Below are positions 10,001-17,476 of a DNA stretch of 64,000 nt, piece after piece; within the stretch, counting starts at the first letter, position 1; the number at the start of each line of letters is the position of its first letter. The stretch is from Pseudoalteromonas luteoviolacea H33-S. GTDB taxonomy: Bacteria; Pseudomonadota; Gammaproteobacteria; Enterobacterales; Alteromonadaceae. The notes under the pieces were generated by a model. That model had not been told where the DNA came from. It saw only the letters and a list, made by a program, of their open reading frames with translations, and ran no database searches. The DNA is taken from contig NZ_AUXY01000104.1 in the NCBI RefSeq assembly GCF_001625695.1, forward strand, positions 96,163-160,162, read 5' to 3'. The position numbers were made by a program, and so were the translations under genes.

Positions 10001-10507
10001 CTCAAAGTATTTATATCTTATTGCCACGATGACATCGCACAGCGTCAAGAGCTTGAGTTGTACCTCACCAACTTGGTGCGAAATAAACAGATTGAGATTT
10101 GGCAAGATGGCTTAATTCAACCTGGGGACGTATGGCACACAGAGATTGTCACGGCCCTTGAGGAAGCCGATGTGGTGATTATGCTCATCAGCCAAGCCTT
10201 TATTGCATCAGGCTATGTACATGATGTCGAAGTGCCCAAAGCACTTAAAAACTTACAAGACGGTAGCACTAAAATCTTTCCAGTATTGTTGAAAGACTGT
10301 GACTTCGCCGACTGGCATGTTTGGCCAGAAGAAATTCATGCTGATTTAGAAAACGAAGAAGCGGTCGCTATGTCCCAATATCAGTTCTTTCCACAAGACG
10401 AGCAAAATCGCTTAAAGCCCATCAATCAGTGGGATTATCCTGAGAAAGCATGGACAGGGCTAACCAAGGCATTAAAACAATTAATCAAAGACTTAAATAA
10501 CGCATAG
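7043..10507 (+). CDS. LRR - ROCO (Roc-COR) GTPase - TIR protein, putative NLR-like immune effector
   Basis: A 1154-residue sensor-switch-effector protein. Residues ~20-400 are leucine-rich repeats, the last five or so being regular ~22-residue units (NLTYLDLDNN, LESLYLDDN). A Roc GTPase follows: P-loop GNHSAGKSS at 432-440, G3 DFGGQ at 489-493, Roc-type G4 THAD at 563-566. Residues ~600-900 resemble COR (winged-helix LYYPSINKNKVWLNP). The C-terminus, from ~987, is a TIR domain: VFISYCHDD, EIWQDGLIQPGDVW, VVIMLISQAF, and HDVE-V-P-K-A-L with Glu1063 where the NADase glutamate sits in catalytic TIRs. ATG 7043 is preferred over GTG 7040 by Shine-Dalgarno spacing. There is no signal peptide or membrane span. 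ROCO switches dimerise through COR; the inferred role is sensing by LRR, GTP-dependent activation and TIR NAD+ cleavage, as in abortive infection. The role is inference; the domains are visible. Confidence 0.9.
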   Translation: MLAEALRRIEQEKQEKTGRLNLNGLGLTALPEELFELVWLKELCLGVEFAHELKHNQGTFISRALFDDLKHHDTSGGESSFDELPEQIQRLSQLEVLIAEHCFEAVNLSLISELTSLRVLVLGDSKLLSQYGSVQLPNLAVLSLVRNTSFNSAMLCQLTELRYLDLCGNVDIQLAHLQHRHHLEWLELSNLDELDLNDLAGSHNLQYLKLSDCPKLKSNFPYLSRLDTFILETCQFEQTQSSWNLPKIETIELVDCVLGSLDMLRELTALIHLDISHSYFSDLSPLENLQNVRSLELVSCEIENISPINELNRIQKLKLSDNLISDLTGIEQLQNLTYLDLDNNAVCDITPLAKLSDLESLYLDDNLIKDITPIGQIKKLEHLKVSNNHFLTEHDLTLEPWDNHLDAIKNLLLQTTESHSQIKLPCKVLFLGNHSAGKSSLANYLQKQSLTEKTQSTHILSIQHYTCVDNRAASQQAIQNSLPDAIFYDFGGQDYYHGVYRVFMQQKVLTCLLWKQDCNGNQQATDSRGYETQHFSLAYWLAQWRGMTAPERKVETPLLLVQTHADQDPKQLVTSEPQSLTQHQFYVSLNDAGDTSVNQASLNYLHTTLDTFIEQSRRTVKGDKWYQDFIAYVLDRQQNRINNAHTYTRLGDLVKQYQAGSDNDRLHLQTELKKWHEQGLVLYYPSINKNKVWLNPQALTQFIHSHILSLKTFENSQGRIRKAQFDKLIKQHKIDKDVVELLKKEKVIFDHTHTDEIIIPNYLPLAKEEGDHYALYTFGMEYASAFTLKFAQFIPMGLINQLICYFGPLPESKLFWRNQLLFTLGVNKNDDGTKNTDHASKVLIKVEYHPHIQIKVYISGHNKVRSQHIRYLYFVIMAMYWDLDIQTDLKRFDSLFKQLKQGSSKKRTLELEEVTQQQFDHIKTVFETPPKDLQLSLDNRYFVSATELAEHSNSTQISAFDTQKNIIKNLDVEPYQPFTLKGLNKVLKVFISYCHDDIAQRQELELYLTNLVRNKQIEIWQDGLIQPGDVWHTEIVTALEEADVVIMLISQAFIASGYVHDVEVPKALKNLQDGSTKIFPVLLKDCDFADWHVWPEEIHADLENEEAVAMSQYQFFPQDEQNRLKPINQWDYPEKAWTGLTKALKQLIKDLNNA

Positions 10508-10529
10508 TCAGCATAAATAACCGCAATGG

Positions 10530-10551
10530 CAGCCCAGCCTTCGTTGGGCTG
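10530..10551 (+). terminator. Stem-loop after the LRR-ROCO-TIR gene
   Basis: CAGCCCA at 10530-10536 pairs with TGGGCTG at 10545-10551, extendable inward by a GU and a CG pair around CTTC. It lies 22 bases after the stop codon. The downstream tail ATGATTTTA is only weakly T-rich. It suggests the TIR gene is transcribed as its own unit. Confidence 0.6.
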
Positions 10552-10623
10552 ATGATTTTACAGTGCACTGTGTACGTATCTTGCTTAACTTAAGCGTTAA
10601 ACTAACTGGAGTAAGGATACGAG

Positions 10624-11019
10624 ATGAAAATTGATAGTGTATATGCCCCCTACACACCAACGAGACATACTGTTAAGACAAAAGCACAACATGGCAACTC
10701 ACTGCCGCAAAACACCACACAACCGCCAAGCAGTGCAAAAGCCATCGATATGAACAATACCGGCATGAATGAGCTCAATGCATTGATACAGGCAACAGGA
10801 GACGATAGACTCCTGTTCAGGCTCCCTCATGACACCTTTAGATTAGTTGATGGTGAACTCCAAGGTTCTAGCAGTAGTAACTTTTTAGCACAAATTGAAA
10901 ACGAAATCGCCTTTGAACAAAGCCGAGGGAGTGATACCGGCGAGCTAGAAAGTTTTTTAGCTGTCCTCAAGGAGTATCAAGGTTACCCGCTGCAATCGCA
11001 TGTCGCAGTGACTGCCTGA
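10624..11019 (+). CDS. Hypothetical protein, 131 aa
   Basis: I do not recognise this protein. It begins with about 45 residues rich in Thr, Pro, Gln and Lys that look disordered, followed by a more regular acidic part with NELNALIQATGDDRLLFRLP and a predicted helical C-terminus (QIENEIAFEQSRG, ELESFLAVLKEY). There is no signal peptide, Cys or membrane span. The ATG has a good Shine-Dalgarno (AAGGA, 6-base spacer), and the gene lies on the same strand as the LRR-ROCO-TIR gene but beyond its stem-loop, so it probably has its own promoter. It could be a flagellar/regulatory small protein or merely a neighbour of the TIR gene; neither is shown. Confidence 0.6.
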   Translation: MKIDSVYAPYTPTRHTVKTKAQHGNSLPQNTTQPPSSAKAIDMNNTGMNELNALIQATGDDRLLFRLPHDTFRLVDGELQGSSSSNFLAQIENEIAFEQSRGSDTGELESFLAVLKEYQGYPLQSHVAVTA

Positions 11020-11110
11020 ATGTATTAAGCGGGTTGAACAAAGGTAGCTGAGCGTGCTTATAAGTAGATTGGAGCTCACTTTTCACAACAATACACCCGT
11101 GTAACAAACA

Positions 11111-11136
11111 AAAACCCGACAATTGCCGGGTTTTTT
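11111..11136. terminator. Bidirectional intrinsic terminator (lpdA / 131-aa gene)
   Basis: AAAACCCG at 11111-11118 pairs with CGGGTTTT at 11127-11134, with a T6 run on the plus strand and an A-run giving a U-run for minus-strand transcripts. It lies between two convergent genes and ends both. Confidence 0.85.
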
Positions 11137-11157
11137 CAATTTAAAAAGAAGTGTTAA

Positions 11158-12582
11158 TTACTTCTTCTTAACTGCTTTTTTGTTTGGAAGGTCAGTGATT
11201 GAACCTTCGAAAATTTCAGCAGCTAGACCGATTGACTCGTTCAGTGTCGGGTGAGCGTGGATAGTCAGTGCCACGTCTTCTGCGTCTGCACCCATCTCTA
11301 CCGCTAGGCCGATCTCACCAAGCATTTCACCTGCGTTGATACCAACCATCGCACCACCGATAACACGGCCTGACTCTTTATCAAAGATAAGCTTAGTTTG
11401 ACCTTCAGTACGTGCAGAAGCGATTGCACGGCCAGATGCAGCCCACGGGAATACCGCAGTTTCAATCTTAAGGCCTTGCTCTTTTGCTTCTTTCTCAGTA
11501 ACACCAACCCATGCAATTTCTGGATCTGTGTAAGCGATTGAAGGGATACACTTAGGATCGAAGTAGTGCTTCTTACCAGAGATAACTTCTGCAGCAACGT
11601 GTGCTTCGTGTACCGCTTTGTGCGCAAGCATAGGCTGACCAACGATGTCACCAATCGCGAAGATGTGGTCAACGTTTGTCTTCATTTGCTTGTCTGTGTT
11701 GATGAAGCCACGCTCATCAACTGCAACGCCAGCTTTGTCAGCGTCAAGTAGCTTACCGTTTGGTGTACGACCAACAGCAACCAATACTTTGTCGTAACGT
11801 ACTTGGCCTTCAGGTGCTTGTTTACCTTCGAATGAAACGTAGATACCGTCTTCTTTCGCTTCAACAGCAACAACTTTCGTAGAAAGCATCACGTTGAACT
11901 TGTTCTTAACGTACTTCTGGTAAACCTTGATGATGTCTTTGTCAGCAGCAGGTACTAGCTGATCAGCAAATTCAACAACGTCGATGTCTGAACCTAATGC
12001 ACGGTAAACAGTACCCATCTCAAGACCGATGATACCACCACCTAGTACAAGTAGTTTGCCAGGCACGTCTTTAAGCTCAAGTGCACCAGTTGAATCAATG
12101 ATACGCTCATCTTGTGGGATGAACGGAAGGCTTACTGGTTGTGAACCTGCTGCAATGATTGCGTTCTCAAACGTCACTGTCTTAGTGCCGTCAGCGCCTT
12201 CAACTGCGATGGTGTTAGAGCCTGTGAATTTACCGTAACCGTTAACTACGTTAACTTTTCGCATTTTAGACATACCAGCTAGACCGCCAGTAAGTTGACC
12301 GATTACAGACTCTTTCCAAGTACGGATTTTGTCTAAATCGATTTGTGGAGCACCGAAAGTTACACCGTGAGAAGCCATTTCAGCTGCATCGTCGATAACC
12401 TTAGCGACGTGAAGAAGTGCTTTTGAAGGAATACAACCTACGTTCAAGCAAACACCACCTAGGGTATCGCGAGATTCAATCAATGTAACATCTAAACCTA
12501 GGTCTGCTGCACGGAATGCTGCAGAGTAACCACCAGGACCACCGCCTAGTACAACAACTTGAGTTTTGATTTCGTTGCTCAT
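11158..12582 (-). CDS. lpdA: Dihydrolipoyl dehydrogenase (E3)
   Basis: E3 reoxidises dihydrolipoamide of pyruvate dehydrogenase, and commonly of 2-oxoglutarate dehydrogenase and glycine cleavage, passing electrons through FAD to NAD+. The FAD-binding GGGPGGYSA is at 13-21, the redox disulfide C45/C50 sits in GGVCLNVGCIPSK, the NAD-binding GGGIIGLEMG is in the middle, and the C-terminal HAHPTLNE holds the catalytic His-Glu pair. Length (474) is normal. It follows aceF on the same strand, separated by about 218 bases that hold a terminator-like hairpin, so it can be made both by read-through from aceEF and from its own promoter, as in E. coli. Confidence 0.97.
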   Translation of the reverse strand: MSNEIKTQVVVLGGGPGGYSAAFRAADLGLDVTLIESRDTLGGVCLNVGCIPSKALLHVAKVIDDAAEMASHGVTFGAPQIDLDKIRTWKESVIGQLTGGLAGMSKMRKVNVVNGYGKFTGSNTIAVEGADGTKTVTFENAIIAAGSQPVSLPFIPQDERIIDSTGALELKDVPGKLLVLGGGIIGLEMGTVYRALGSDIDVVEFADQLVPAADKDIIKVYQKYVKNKFNVMLSTKVVAVEAKEDGIYVSFEGKQAPEGQVRYDKVLVAVGRTPNGKLLDADKAGVAVDERGFINTDKQMKTNVDHIFAIGDIVGQPMLAHKAVHEAHVAAEVISGKKHYFDPKCIPSIAYTDPEIAWVGVTEKEAKEQGLKIETAVFPWAASGRAIASARTEGQTKLIFDKESGRVIGGAMVGINAGEMLGEIGLAVEMGADAEDVALTIHAHPTLNESIGLAAEIFEGSITDLPNKKAVKKK

Positions 12583-12762
12583 GTTATTACCTTAACTATT
12601 ATTCGAACGGGACTCTACTCAACTGAGTATCCGCACCCAATTTGCCTGCCGGTCGCCAAATTAGGGCAAATCCAACAGAGAGAGTTTTTTGTGCGCGAAA
12701 GTGTATCATTCGCACTCACTAATGTCCCGTCCAATTATCAGACAGGACACTAAAAATACAAC
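12583..12762 (-). promoter_or_regulatory. lpdA leader with several small inverted repeats
   Basis: On the minus strand this is the expected lpdA promoter and 5' leader. It contains TGTCC-c-GTC at 12723-12731 pairing with GAC-a-GGACA at 12741-12749, ATTTGCC at 12640-12646 with GGCAAAT at 12665-12671, and the palindrome ACTCA-AC-TGAGT at 12617-12628. No known riboswitch class is recognised. A protein operator or a structured leader are both possible. Confidence 0.35.
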
Positions 12763-12794
12763 AAAACCGCACAACTTAGGTTGGGCGGTTTTGA
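12763..12794 (-). terminator. Terminator after aceF
   Basis: AAAACCGC at 12763-12770 pairs with GCGGTTTT at 12785-12792, and CAAC/GTTG pair inside after one mismatch. It lies just beyond the aceF stop. On the minus strand the stem ends in TTTTGTTG, giving a short U-run, so termination is probably partial and lets some transcripts reach lpdA. Confidence 0.7.
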
Positions 12795-12800
12795 TTCATC

Positions 12801-14696
12801 TTACATTACTAGCTGACGAATATCGCTCAGGTAGTTTGCAAGTGTCACAGTAAAGCGTGCTGCAAGCGCCCCGTCAATTACACGGTGGTCGTATGAACAG
12901 CTTAGCGGCACCATTAAGCGCGGCTCAAACTCTTTACCATTCCATTTCGGCTTCATCTCAGACTTAGATACACCTAAGATTGCCACTTCTGGCGCATTCA
13001 CGATTGGCGTGAATGACGTACCACCGATGCCACCTAGGCTCGAGATTGTGAAACAACCGCCTTGCATGTCAGCAGCAGTCAGCTTACCGTCACGTGCTTT
13101 CTTAGACACTTCCATCAGTTCACGAGAAAGCTCGATGATGCCTTTTTTGTTCACGTCTTTGAATACTGGAACAACCAAGCCATTTGGCGTATCAACCGCG
13201 ACACCAATGTTCACGTATTTCTTCAGAATTAGGCTCTCACCGTCTTCTGATAGTGAAGAGTTAAACGTTGGGAACTCTTCAAGAGCTTTTGCAGCCGCTT
13301 TCATTACGAAGACCAATGGCGTGATTTTCACACCCATTTTCTTCTTCTCAGCCAGCACATTTTGCTCTTTACGGAACGCTTCTAGTGTCGTGATGTCTGC
13401 TTCGTCAAACTGTGTAACATGCGGGATTTGTACCCAGTTACGGTGTAAGTTTGCACCAGAGATCTTTTGAATACGAGATAGCTTCTTCTCTTCAACTTCA
13501 CCAAACTTGCTGAAGTCTACTTTCGGCCAAGGAATTAGACCCAGCTCGCCACCACCGGTGTTGCCACCTTTAGATAGCTGACCTGATTCAACTTGCTTCA
13601 CTAGCTCTTTCACATAGTTCTGAACGTCTTCTTTAACAACACGGTTCTTACGACCAGTTGCTTTAACGCGCGCAAGGTTTACACCAAACTCACGTGCTAG
13701 ACGACGCACAACTGGTGATGCGTGTGCGTACTGATCGTTCGCAACAAATTCATCTTTTTGTGCAGATGCAGGGGCTGCTGCCGGAGCAGGTTTTGCCGCA
13801 GGAGCCGCTGCTGGTGCTGCTGTTGGAGCAGGCGCAGCTACAGGTGCTGCTGCCGCTGGTGCACCGCCAGCTGTTTCAAATACGAAGATTAAAGAGCCTG
13901 TCGATACTTTATCGCCAGCATTTACTTTGATCTCTTTCACAGTACCAGCAAATGGTGCAGGTACTTCCATAGAAGCCTTATCGCCTTCTACAGTGATGAG
14001 AGATTGCTCTTCTTCGATTGAATCACCGACAGATACCATGATTTCAGTCACTTCAACTTCATCACCACCGATATCTGGTACATGTACTTCTTTCGCTTCT
14101 GCTACCGCAGCTGGTGCCGCCGCAGGCGCAGGTGCAGCTTCAACAGGTGCCGCTGCTGGTGCACTGCCGGCAACTTCAAATACGAATACCAAAGAGCCTG
14201 TTGACACTTTACCGCCAACTTCCACTTTGATTTCTTTCACAGTGCCTGCAAATGGTGCTGGTACTTCCATAGAAGCCTTGTCGCCTTCTACGTTTAAGAT
14301 TGACTGGTCAGCTTCAACTGCGTCGCCCACAGAAACCATGATCTCCGTGACTTCAACTTCGTCGCCACCGATATCTGGTACGTGTACTTCTTTAAGCTCT
14401 GCCGCAGGTGCTGGCGCTGCTGCAGGAGCCGCTGGCGCTTCTGCCGCAGCAGGTGCTTCTGCACCGGCTGCGTCAAAAATCATAATCAAAGAACCTGTTG
14501 AAACTTTATCACCTTCAACAACTTTGATTTCTTTAACAGTACCCGCAGCAGCTGCTGGTACTTCCATTGAAGCCTTATCGCCTTCAACTGTGATCAATGA
14601 CTGATCCACTTCAACCGTGTCACCTACGCTTACTAGGAGCTCGGTTACTTCAACCTCATCGGCACCAATATCTGGAACATGAATTTCAATTGACAT
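12801..14696 (-). CDS. aceF: Pyruvate dehydrogenase E2, dihydrolipoyl acetyltransferase (three lipoyl domains)
   Basis: E2 is the core of the pyruvate dehydrogenase complex and moves the acetyl group from E1 to CoA. Three near-identical lipoyl domains occupy about residues 1-75, 105-180 and 205-285. Each carries the lipoylated Lys in GDKASMEVPA and is joined by Ala/Pro-rich swinging linkers. A peripheral-subunit-binding domain (about 325-365, ASPVVRRLAREFGV) and the catalytic acetyltransferase domain follow, with the active-site His604 in SYDHRVIDG. Three lipoyl domains, as in E. coli, is the large end of the family range. It starts 11 bases after aceE, so they are co-translated from one operon. 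Confidence 0.97.
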   Translation of the reverse strand: MSIEIHVPDIGADEVEVTELLVSVGDTVEVDQSLITVEGDKASMEVPAAAAGTVKEIKVVEGDKVSTGSLIMIFDAAGAEAPAAAEAPAAPAAAPAPAAELKEVHVPDIGGDEVEVTEIMVSVGDAVEADQSILNVEGDKASMEVPAPFAGTVKEIKVEVGGKVSTGSLVFVFEVAGSAPAAAPVEAAPAPAAAPAAVAEAKEVHVPDIGGDEVEVTEIMVSVGDSIEEEQSLITVEGDKASMEVPAPFAGTVKEIKVNAGDKVSTGSLIFVFETAGGAPAAAAPVAAPAPTAAPAAAPAAKPAPAAAPASAQKDEFVANDQYAHASPVVRRLAREFGVNLARVKATGRKNRVVKEDVQNYVKELVKQVESGQLSKGGNTGGGELGLIPWPKVDFSKFGEVEEKKLSRIQKISGANLHRNWVQIPHVTQFDEADITTLEAFRKEQNVLAEKKKMGVKITPLVFVMKAAAKALEEFPTFNSSLSEDGESLILKKYVNIGVAVDTPNGLVVPVFKDVNKKGIIELSRELMEVSKKARDGKLTAADMQGGCFTISSLGGIGGTSFTPIVNAPEVAILGVSKSEMKPKWNGKEFEPRLMVPLSCSYDHRVIDGALAARFTVTLANYLSDIRQLVM

Positions 14697-14707
14697 GTTT
14701 TTGCCTC

Positions 14708-17374
14708 TTATGCGTAAAGTGGGTTAGCTTTTGTTGTGTCGATATCAAATTTCTTGATAGCGTCAGCAACAACTGATTTTTCAACCTTGCCCTGTTGAGC
14801 AAGTTCGTTAAGTGCAGCAACAACCACATAACCTGCGTTCACTTCGAAGTGACGACGTAGGTTTTCACGGCTGTCTGAACGACCGTAACCGTCAGTACCT
14901 AGTACCTTGTAAGAGCTGCTTGGCATGAATGCGCGTACTTGATCTGCATAGTTCTTCATGTAGTCAGTCGCTGCAATCGCTGGAGACTCACCAAGTACAG
15001 TTGAGATGTAAGGTACTTTTGCATCTGCTTCTGGGTTAAGCATGTTGAAACGTTCAGCATCTTGACCGTCACGAGCAAGCTCGTTGAATGACGTCACAGA
15101 GAATACATCTGAACCAATGCCGTACTCTTCGCTTAGGATTGCACCCGCTTTACGTACTTCGTTCAAGATTGTGCCTGAACCCATAAGTTGTACGTGTGCT
15201 TTCTCACCTGCGTTTGACTCAAGCTTATAGATACCTTTACGGATACCTTCTTCAGCGCCTTCAGGCATTGCTGGCTGGTGATAGTTTTCGTTCATCAGCG
15301 TTAGGTAGTAGAACACGTTTTCTTGCTCTGGACCGTACATACGACGGATACCATCTTGCAAGATAACTGCTACTTCAAATACGAACGTTGGGTCGTAAGA
15401 AATACAGTTAGGAATCGTACCCGCTTGAATGTGCGAGTGACCATCTTCGTGCTGTAGACCTTCACCGTTTAGCGTTGTACGACCTGCTGTAGCACCTAAT
15501 AGGAAACCACGTGCTTGTTGGTCACCTGCCATCCACGCCATGTCGCCAACACGTTGGAAACCGAACATAGAGTAGTAGATGTAGAATGGGATCATCGGCA
15601 GGTCATTTGTGCTGTATGACGTTGCAGCAGCAACCCATGAAGACATTGCACCTAGCTCGTTGATACCTTCTTGAAGTACCTGACCTGATGTTGCTTCTTT
15701 GTAGTAAGAAACGATGTCGCGGTCTTGAGGCGTATAGTTCTGACCATGTGGGTTATAGATACCGATTTGACGGAATAGACCTTCCATACCGAAAGTACGC
15801 GCTTCATCCGCAATGATTGGTACGATGTTTTTGCCAACACCCTTGTCTTTTAACAAGATGTTTAGTGCACGTACGTAACCCATTGTGGTTGAGATATCAC
15901 GCTTTTGCTCTTCAAGTAGCGGCTTGAACTGCTCCAATTTTGGTAGCTCAAGTGCTTGTGTGAAGTTAGGTAGACGCTGTGGTGTGTAACCGTGTAGCGC
16001 TTTACGGCGTGCGTGCAGGTATTCGTACTCTGCAGAGCCTTCTTTAAGCGTTAGGTACGGTAAGTTTGCAATTTCTTCGTCAGAAACTAGATCTTCTAGA
16101 CCTAGGCGTGAGCGCAAGTGCTCAACGCTAGACATGTCCATTTTCTTAACTTGGTGTGCAATGTTTTTACCTTCCGCAGCTTCACCCATGCCATAACCTT
16201 TTACAGTCTTAGCTAGGATAACTGTTGGACGACCTTTCTCATCTTGCGCCGCTTTATAAGCTGCGTATAGTTTAGATGTATCATGACCACCACGCTTAAG
16301 TGCGAAGATTTCATCATCCGTCATATCAGCAACCAGTGCTGCTGTCTCTGGGTAACGACCAAAGAAGTGCTCACGTACATACGCGCCATCTTTCGCTTTG
16401 TATGTCTGGTAGTCACCATCGATTGTTTCGTTCATTAGCTGAAGAAGCTTACCAGTTGTGTCTTTCGCTAGTAGCGTATCCCAACCTGAACCCCAAACAA
16501 CTTTGATTACGTTCCAACCAGCACCTTTAAATAGGCCTTCAAGTTCTTGAATGATCTTACCGTTACCCATTACTGGGCCGTCAAGACGCTGTAGGTTACA
16601 GTTGATCAGGTAACATAGGTTATCTAGCTTCTCACGCGCTGCAAATGAGATTGCACCACGTGATTCTGGCTCATCCATCTCACCATCACCTAGGAACGCA
16701 TATACGCGCTGCTCGTTAGTCTCTTTAAGACCACGACCTTCTAGGTACTTAAGGAAACGTGCTTGATAGATTGATGCGATTGGACCAAGACCCATAGATA
16801 CTGTTGGGAATTGCCAGAACTCAGGCATCAATTTAGGGTGAGGGTATGAAGAGATACCTTTACCGTCTACTTCTTGACGGAAGTTATCTAACTGCTCTTC
16901 AGTTAAACGACCTTCAAGGAACGCACGTGCGTAGATACCCGGTGAAATATGACCTTGGTAATAGACTAAATCACCACCGTCCTTCTCGTTTGGCGCACGG
17001 AAGAAGTGGTTGAAACACATTTCATAAAATGCTGCTGAAGACTGGTAAGACGCCATGTGGCCGCCTAACTCTAGGTCTTTTTTAGACGCACGAAGTACGA
17101 TCATGATCGCATTCCAACGTACGATAGAGCGGATACGGCGTTCAATCGTGGTATCACCAGGATATGCTGGTTCTTGGCCTGCCGGAATGGTATTTACATA
17201 GTTTGTAGTAATACCTGTAGGCATGTCCACGCCATCTAGGCGGGCTTGCTCTAGCACTTGCTCAAGTAAGAATTGCGCGCGTTCTACGCCTTCTTCTTTC
17301 ACAACTGACTCAAGCGCTTGTAACCACTCTTGGGTTTCTAACGCGTCAACGTCAAACTTATTGACTTCAGACAT
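14708..17374 (-). CDS. aceE: Pyruvate dehydrogenase E1, homodimeric type
   Basis: This thiamine-diphosphate enzyme decarboxylates pyruvate and acetylates the lipoyl arms of AceF. The 888-residue length and the sequence are those of the homodimeric E1 of gammaproteobacteria: a short N-terminal E2-binding segment, the ThDP/Mg motif GDGEMDEPES followed by NNLCYLINCNLQRLDGPV-type text, then the transketolase-like pyrimidine domain (GATAGRTTLNGEGLQHEDG). It is preceded by pdhR on the same strand with about 100 bases between, and is followed directly by aceF, so pdhR-aceE-aceF is probably one transcription unit with PdhR as repressor. Confidence 0.97.
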   Translation of the reverse strand: MSEVNKFDVDALETQEWLQALESVVKEEGVERAQFLLEQVLEQARLDGVDMPTGITTNYVNTIPAGQEPAYPGDTTIERRIRSIVRWNAIMIVLRASKKDLELGGHMASYQSSAAFYEMCFNHFFRAPNEKDGGDLVYYQGHISPGIYARAFLEGRLTEEQLDNFRQEVDGKGISSYPHPKLMPEFWQFPTVSMGLGPIASIYQARFLKYLEGRGLKETNEQRVYAFLGDGEMDEPESRGAISFAAREKLDNLCYLINCNLQRLDGPVMGNGKIIQELEGLFKGAGWNVIKVVWGSGWDTLLAKDTTGKLLQLMNETIDGDYQTYKAKDGAYVREHFFGRYPETAALVADMTDDEIFALKRGGHDTSKLYAAYKAAQDEKGRPTVILAKTVKGYGMGEAAEGKNIAHQVKKMDMSSVEHLRSRLGLEDLVSDEEIANLPYLTLKEGSAEYEYLHARRKALHGYTPQRLPNFTQALELPKLEQFKPLLEEQKRDISTTMGYVRALNILLKDKGVGKNIVPIIADEARTFGMEGLFRQIGIYNPHGQNYTPQDRDIVSYYKEATSGQVLQEGINELGAMSSWVAAATSYSTNDLPMIPFYIYYSMFGFQRVGDMAWMAGDQQARGFLLGATAGRTTLNGEGLQHEDGHSHIQAGTIPNCISYDPTFVFEVAVILQDGIRRMYGPEQENVFYYLTLMNENYHQPAMPEGAEEGIRKGIYKLESNAGEKAHVQLMGSGTILNEVRKAGAILSEEYGIGSDVFSVTSFNELARDGQDAERFNMLNPEADAKVPYISTVLGESPAIAATDYMKNYADQVRAFMPSSSYKVLGTDGYGRSDSRENLRRHFEVNAGYVVVAALNELAQQGKVEKSVVADAIKKFDIDTTKANPLYA

Positions 17375-17476
17375 ATGGAGTGTTCCTTATGTTTTAAATG
17401 CAAATTTATTCAATGCGTCAATGACGCAATCAAGCATAATTGCTCGATTTTGCTTAAAAGACCGAATTTACCTAAC

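Noticed and set aside
13009..14604. Plus-strand open frames of 78-225 codons opposite aceF
   Set aside because: They are complements of the Ala/Pro/Glu-rich lipoyl repeats of aceF. They have no Shine-Dalgarno, and their content is Ser/Thr/Ala low complexity mirroring aceF.
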